Assembly (NCBI RefSeq): GCF_000801105.2
Contig: NC_079516.1
Location: 22,295,043-22,359,042, forward strand
DNA: 64,000 nucleotides
Reading direction: 5' to 3'
Source of the DNA: Raphanus sativus
Taxonomy: Eukaryota > Streptophyta > Magnoliopsida > Brassicales > Brassicaceae
Part shown: positions 59,480 to 64,000 of the stretch, one piece after another
How positions within the stretch are numbered: the first letter of the stretch is position 1
Layout of the letters: every line of letters begins with the position of its first letter
Position numbers and translations under genes: made by a program
The notes under the pieces: generated by a model
Told to the model about the DNA's origin: nothing
The model's input: only the letters and a program-made list of their open reading frames with translations
The model's database searches: none

Positions 59480-60649
59480 GCAAGATACTGCATAATCAAG
59501 TCAGCCCTCCATAAACGAAGCATTTCCGGACCTTACCTAAAATGCGTCCATGGCCTCGATGCTATCAATCTTATGAAAGAAATGCATGCATGCTCCAGAG
59601 GAAACCACTCTGGGGGCAGAGCTCTAGCTATCTGAATAAAAAGACAGGGTTATTTCTGGCCCACCATTATAGCTGACTGCGAGGTTTACTCCTCTTCATG
59701 TGATAAATGCCAAAGGCATGCACCAATTATACATCAGCCTGCGGAAAAATTATCCTCAATACCCGCTCAGTACCCGTTCATGAGGTGGTCCATGGACATC
59801 GTAGAACCACTCATAACGTCAGGAAGAGGAAGGCAGAAGCTACGCTTCCTCTTGGTCTTGACAGACTACTTCACGAAGTGGATAGAAGCTGAAACTTTCC
59901 AACAGATAACTAGATTCGAAGTCGAAGGATTTGTGTGGAAAGACATTGTCTACCGCCACGGCGTCCCGTATGAGATCGTAACCGACAATGGAGGACATTT
60001 CATTTCTCGCGACTTCAAAGCATTTTGCGACAAGTGGAATATCCGCCCTACCTTCTCAAACACCTCGACGACCTCAAGGCAACGGTCAGGCGGAGGCTGC
60101 TAATAAGTCAATATTAGCAAACCTCAAGAAACGCCTCGGAACCAAAAAAAAACCTGGTCTGAAAAGATACCTGAAGTACTTTGGGCATGACGAACCACCC
60201 CTAGAAAGGCTACAGAGGAAACCCCTTTCTCTTTAGCCTACGAAAAGGAAGCTGTCGTTCCGGCGGAAACCTCCACTGGGAGCCTCCGTCGAGAGCTCTG
60301 TACGTCTGATCCCGAAGCTAACGACCAGCTCTTATCAGACAGCTTCGATTTAATCGAGGAACGACAAGACCAAGTTTTGCTTCAGATTCAAAACTATCAG
60401 CAAGCAATGGCCCGACATTACAATTCCAAAGTTAGGCCCCAACAATTCGTTGTATGTGACCTAGTACTTAGGAAAGTTTTCGAAGGAACCAAGGAACCAG
60501 ATGCTGGGAAACTAAGGACCAATTGGGAAGGTCCTTACCGGATTGTCTACGTGGTACGACCTGGCGTCTATAAGCTCCTGAAGGTACGAACCGAGGTACC
60601 TGAAATCAGATCGTGGAATGCCACAAATCTGAAGAAATACTATCATTAG
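59480..60649 (+). pseudogene. Tat integrase (frameshifted)
   Basis: The zinc-binding region ends with CDKCQRHAP (about 59700). The catalytic core has Asp in MDIVEPL (59795) and Asp in VTDNGGHF (59984). The Glu lies in [12 protein letters not shown] (about 60090), reached only after a frameshift near 60060. The C-terminal part includes KVRPQQFVVCDLVLRKVFEG and NWEGPYRIVYVVRPGVYKL, ending NLKKYYH at 60649. This enzyme would insert the DNA copy into the genome. No chromodomain is seen. Confidence 0.85.
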
Positions 60650-60870
60650 GTACTTAAATTCCTCGAATTACGTTAGGCTTGACCCCTTGACTGGGTACGT
60701 AGGCAATTGTGTCATGAGTGTAACCCCAATCTCATTTTAACACTCTTTCCACCATGGCGAAAGGGGGCATATGTTTGAGAACATATAGCCCAAACAGCGA
60801 TTGTATGATTATTGTGATACCATGTATCCTATTATCAATAAAGCAATTATCTTCGATACCTTGACTTTTT
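60650..60870 (+). other. Start of Tat 3' non-coding region
   Basis: Contains ACCATGGCGAAAGGGGGCATA (about 60752-60772), a purine-rich stretch that can mark an internal polypurine tract. No coding. Confidence 0.5.
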
Positions 60871-61550
60871 AACAAATTCAGGTCTCAATGAACCTGAACC
60901 TAAGGTCTTAAAACCCTTCGAATAAATTCAGGTCTCCGTGAACCTGAACCTAAGGTCTTAAAACCCTTCGAATAAATTCAGGTCTCCGTGAACCTGAACC
61001 TAAGGTCTTAAAACCCTTCGAACAAATTCAGGTCTCAGTGAACCTGAACCTAAGGTCTTAAAATCCTTCGAACAAATTCAGGTCTCAATGAACCTGAACC
61101 TAAGGTCTTAAAACCCTTCGAATAAATTCAGGTCTCAATGAACCTGAACCTAAGGTCTTAAAATCCTTCGAACAAATTCAGGTCTCAATGAACCTGAACC
61201 TAAGGTCTTAAAACCCTTCGAATAAATTCAGGTCTCCGTGAACCTGAACCTAAGGTCTTAAAACCCTTCGAACAAATTCAGGTCTCAATGAACCTGAACC
61301 TAAGGTCTTAAAACCCTTCGAACAAATTCAGGTCTCACTGAACCTGAACCTAATGTCTTAAAACCCTTCGAATAAATTCAGGTCTCCGTGAACCTGAACC
61401 TAAGGTCTTAAAACCCTTCGAATATATTCAGGTCTCCGTGAACCTGAACCTAAGGTCTTAAAACCCTTCGAACAAATTCAGGTCTCCGTGAACCTGAACC
61501 TAAGGTCTTAAAACCCTTCGAACAAATTCAGGTCTCCGTCAACCTGAACC
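60871..61550 (+). repeat. 50-bp tandem array, ~13.6 copies
   Basis: Units start with TAAGGTCTTAAAACCCTTCG at 60901, 60951 and every 50 bp to 61501. Variation is limited to a few positions (AATG/CCGT/CAGT before GAACCTGAACC; AAT/AAC before AAATTCAGG). Each unit holds two short inverted pairs: TTCAGGT/ACCTGAA and AAGG/CCTT. Confidence 0.95.
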
Positions 61551-61975
61551 TAAAATCCTCAGTAATCTCGAAGGTCTTAAAATCCTTCCAACAAACTGAG
61601 GTCTCCACGAACCTGGACCTAAGGTCTTAAAATCCTTAGTAACCTCGAAGGTCTTAAAATCCTTCAAGCAATATCAGGTCTCGACGAACCTGGACCCAAG
61701 GTCTTAAAATCCTTACCAAATCTCCAAGGTCTTAAAATCCTTATCAAATCTCCAAGGTCTTAAAATCCTTATCAAATCTCCAAGGTCTTAAAATCCTCAT
61801 CAAACCACAAAGGTCTTAAAATCCTTATCAAACCTCAGAAGGTCTTAAAATCCTTATCAAATCCCAAAAGGTCTTAAAATCCTTATCAAATCTCAAAAGA
61901 TCTTAAAATCCTTATCAAATCTCAAAAGGTCTTAAAATCCTAAGCAAACTTCAATGGGTCTTAAAATCCCACACA
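61551..61975 (+). repeat. Related ~27-bp tandem array
   Basis: AAGGTCTTAAAATCCTTATC with AAATCTCC, in 26-28-bp units, roughly a dozen copies. It merges gradually with the 50-bp array through longer hybrid units (61551-61700) and shares the GGTCTTAAAAT(C)CCTT core. Confidence 0.9.
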
Positions 61976-62404
61976 CGAATTCAGGTTCCCATGAACCCCC
62001 TCCTAAGGTCTTCAGAGTAGCTCAGGTTCCTAAAAACCCTGAGCTAATCTCAATATTTCAAGAACTCCTTCTAAGGATCCTCGTAATCGAATGTACTCGA
62101 AATCTTCGAGACCTGATAAGTCATTGGACATTGTATATAATAATCACGATACATGTCCAAACCAAAACTTCCACTTGACAAAAGTCAATCTCATCCAAGA
62201 AACGATCAAACCAAGTCAAATGACTTAATATGAAAAACAAAACCGAAATTTAAATAAAAGGGTTTAAAAGCCTCCTAGGCTAACGAGGGTTCAGAAGACC
62301 CTAAGGTTTAAAAGCCTCCTCAGGCTATAAGTCTGAAACGTAAACAAAGCCCATTGGGCAAAAGTCATGAAAAGCAACATTACAATTCAAAAGAGCCGCA
62401 GCTC

Positions 62405-62707
62405 TTAGCCATCATTATCACGGGAGCTCATCCCGACATCTTGTCTCCCTCGAACTGGATCACTTTCTTTGGCTGGATCTCCCTCATCTGCCTCCTTGTC
62501 ATCGCCCATCTGGGACGTCTCGACTGGAGCTGAATCAGGATCCACCAAACCTAAGTTAGAACCATACTCTCCGAAAAAGGATAGATTAAACATGTTAATC
62601 TCGAAAGTACCTGAACTCTCTGAGAATTGAGGAATGGGAAGCTTGCTGGCCGAGAAGTCGGATACTTGCTCCTTTTCATACGCAATCGTAGCCATCAGAT
62701 TAAGCAA
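62405..62707 (-). CDS. Antisense 100-codon ORF in Tat 3' region
   Basis: The minus-strand frame starts MLNLMATIAYEKEQVSDFSA and ends in an acidic, Asp/Glu/Ser-rich tail (DDKEADEGDPAKESDPVRGR). It lies between the tandem arrays and the 3' LTR, opposite to gag-pol. Some Tat-lineage elements, such as maize Grande, carry antisense frames in this position. No domain is recognised. Expression and function are unknown; it may be a remnant. Confidence 0.4.
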   Translation of the reverse strand: MLNLMATIAYEKEQVSDFSASKLPIPQFSESSGTFEINMFNLSFFGEYGSNLGLVDPDSAPVETSQMGDDKEADEGDPAKESDPVRGRQDVGMSSRDNDG

Positions 62708-62805
62708 AAGAAATCTTCAATAAAGATAACTGTTGCTCGAGATCTCAACAAAAAGATTGATGCTCGGCGGCTAGGTCTAGCTTCCGAGATAAGGAATCTT
62801 ATCTC

Positions 62806-62821
62806 GAAAGCTGGGGGCAAC
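62806..62821 (+). promoter_or_regulatory. Tat polypurine tract
   Basis: GAAAGCTGGGGGCAAC directly precedes the 3' LTR and would prime plus-strand DNA synthesis. Confidence 0.7.
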
Positions 62822-63392
62822 TGTTGGGCCCAAATATGACCCCCTAGCTAGTGATAGACAATAAGAAATGATAACGGGCCGCGAAAGGCCCATCATGAAT
62901 TCAATCTTAAAAAACAGCTAAGTCAGATCCGGAGGCTGTGAGCTGGAGATGTTCATCAGAGAGGTCAAGGAAAAGAGGCAGCTCGTTGACAAGTAAACAG
63001 GCGCAGGACCCGGTCAAAGAGGTAGCTCGTGGACAAATAAATAGGCGCAAGACCCGGTCAAAGGGGAGCTGTTACAAATCCCTCAAATCACGGAGGGGAT
63101 CTCGGGAACCAGTTGGCTACGATCAAGCGGGACCTGAGGCTATTTAAAGAAGACATCAAACAATAATCAAGGGATCCGCATTCTTACGATTCATAAGCAA
63201 TAGCTCTCAAATTCATTACTTTCCTTGTAAACGTTATAAACATCTCTTGTAAACAATTCTTACAAAAATCATCAATAAAATCATTCATTCATCTTTTAAG
63301 TTCTTACGGGATTCAGCCCACGTTATCTTTCCCTAACCTTTTCCTAAATCTTAACCTGACCTAAAATCAGGAGGTGAGTTTAATCCCTCACA
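62822..63392 (+). repeat. Tat 3' LTR (571 bp)
   Basis: Same ends as the 5' LTR. Differences cluster around 63038-63055 and 63316-63330 (by eye). Followed by CTCAT. Confidence 0.93.
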
Positions 63393-63770
63393 CTCATCAT
63401 ACTCTTCTTCTCTGCGGAGGAACGAGTATTCTATTTCTCTTTCCCTTATGTAGTCCTCATCATACTTCTCTTCATGTGTCTCCACTGCGTATGTAGGCTG
63501 GTAGTAGTCTTGTTCCAAACTCCCAACTGAATAGTCATCGGAAAAGTGATCAACTTCATACATAGGTGTACTATCAATCGATGTAGAGTGAAAACTGTTG
63601 CCTGAATCGACCGATGTAATGACTGAGTGGTCGACCGATGGGTGATTAGTAGTATCGATCTACGACTCTGTGTGAGTGTCGATCGATTCCGAGTACTATG
63701 TCTCGTACTCGACTTCATAATAGCATGTTGCTATGAGTTTAGCTTCATCTGGAGGCTGGTTTCAGGACGT
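63393..63770 (-). pseudogene. SIDR-rich ORF of outer element, upstream part
   Basis: Continues the coding remnant that resumes at 50748 beyond the Tat insertion. It includes SVDHSVITSVDSGNSFHSTS, SIDSTPMYEVDHFSD and the acidic YDEDYIREREIEYSFLRRE, a diverged copy of the repeat at 50670-50600. In-frame stops occur near 63690-63720. Confidence 0.55.
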
Positions 63771-64000
63771 CTATGACTTGACAACTTTGACTGGATCATA
63801 GCGAATCTTTGGGTTGATCAGTGTCAAAGACATCTGGTTTGTTTGCAAATCACAAACAACTCCAACAGTGGCTAAGAATGCTCTTTCAAGTAGTAAAGAA
63901 GAGTTCTAATTTAACTTGATGTCTAGGACATGGAATTCAACTTGAACTAGAGCATTGCCAATCTGTACCTCAAGGTCTCTGATGATTCCTAATGAACTCT
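63771..64000 (-). pseudogene. Retroelement aspartic protease-like domain, partial
   Basis: Read from the right edge on the minus strand: SLGIIRDLEVQIGNALVQVE, FHVLDIKLN, stop, NSSLLLERAFLATVGVVCDL, TLINPKIRYDPVKV, then a stop at 63771. This is the C-terminal half of the retropepsin-like domain of Athila-type plant gypsy elements (the IGNALVxVxFHVLD and LLxRAFLATxGxxCD signatures). The internal stop probably replaced a Trp codon. The catalytic Asp would lie beyond the window edge. Confidence 0.7.

Larger units (their letters stand above)
50749..63392 (+). mobile_element. Tat-lineage gypsy LTR retrotransposon, 12.6 kb
   Basis: Paired 571-bp LTRs (TGTTGGGCC...CTCACA) are flanked by CTCAT. Order inside: primer site, gag, protease, reverse transcriptase, RNase H, a second archaeal-type RNase H, integrase, a long 3' region with tandem arrays and an antisense frame, a polypurine tract and the LTR. 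The dual RNase H and the repeat-rich 3' region are marks of the Tat lineage. Coding is broken by frameshifts, stops, an apparent gag deletion and a 3.7-kb nested element in the reverse transcriptase. I count about 11 LTR differences by eye (about 2%), suggesting insertion well under two million years ago on usual plant rates. Confidence 0.92.
42888..64000 (-). mobile_element. Outer gypsy-type retroelement with SIDR-rich ORF, partial
   Basis: A minus-strand LTR element whose 3' LTR begins at 46676 and ends at 42888, and whose internal region runs past the right edge. In its own 5' to 3' order: a protease-like remnant (64000-63771), an acidic SIDR/SIDT-rich coding remnant (63770-63393, then 50748-48248), a non-coding 3' region, a polypurine tract (46692-46677) and the LTR. 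No reverse transcriptase or integrase occurs between protease and 3' LTR, so this copy looks non-autonomous. Similar SIDR-rich proteins are annotated widely in Brassica as Athila-like retrotransposon ORFs; I recall this but could not search. It is interrupted by a solo LTR, a LINE and a Tat element. Confidence 0.65.

Noticed and set aside
60871..61550. CRISPR-like regular array
   Set aside because: The 50-bp period has no unique spacers and sits in a plant retrotransposon 3' region; it is a tandem satellite-like repeat.

Overview
The window looks like nuclear DNA from a Brassicaceae plant, most likely Brassica or a close relative. The evidence is an intronless allene oxide synthase gene very close in design to Arabidopsis AOS, AT-rich intergenic DNA, Helitrons with CTAG ends, and retroelement families typical of Brassica. 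I found no rRNA, tRNA or CRISPR array. AOS (4989-6578, +) is the only gene I consider clearly intact. It has a G-box and a TATA box upstream and a poly(A) signal downstream. A doubtful small gene lies at 8.0-8.9 kb. Almost everything else is mobile-element DNA.

Layout. 1-4.7 kb: decayed gag remnants and AT-rich DNA. 4.8-6.7 kb: AOS. 10.0-11.6 kb: non-autonomous Helitron. 11.8-18.5 kb: full-length but mutated L1-type LINE (-) with a 15-bp target duplication. 18.5-25 kb: AT-rich DNA with a cluster of Helitron ends and one complete Helitron (23555-24951). 26.2-32.2 kb: Copia-type element (-) with near-identical 186-bp LTRs but no readable pol. 32.4-32.9 kb: small Mutator-like element with a telomere-like core. 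32.9-33.9 kb: Helitron. 34.2-37.7 kb: Helitron carrying fragments of two host genes, MCM6 and SEC22. 37.7-40.2 kb: unidentified exon-like pieces and a LINE 3' end. 41-42.9 kb: GAAGTCTTC-rich repeat.

From 42,888 to the right edge the sequence is a nested stack. The outer element is a gypsy-type retroelement (-) with gag/protease remnants, an ORF rich in Ser-Ile-Asp-Arg/Thr and many copies of palindromic TCGATCGA. Its LTR holds a solo LTR of its own family and a truncated LINE. Its internal region holds a 12.6-kb Tat-lineage gypsy element (+, 571-bp LTRs, dual RNase H). The Tat reverse transcriptase is in turn split by a tandem LTR-internal-LTR multimer (four 786-bp LTRs, three short internal regions). 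Exact target duplications (CTATT, CTCAT, GCAAG and a 17-mer) support each nesting step.

Functionally, AOS commits plastid lipid hydroperoxides to jasmonate synthesis. The rest is a record of transposition, gene-fragment capture and tandem-repeat formation. All identities come from reading the sequence and known family motifs; no database search was possible.
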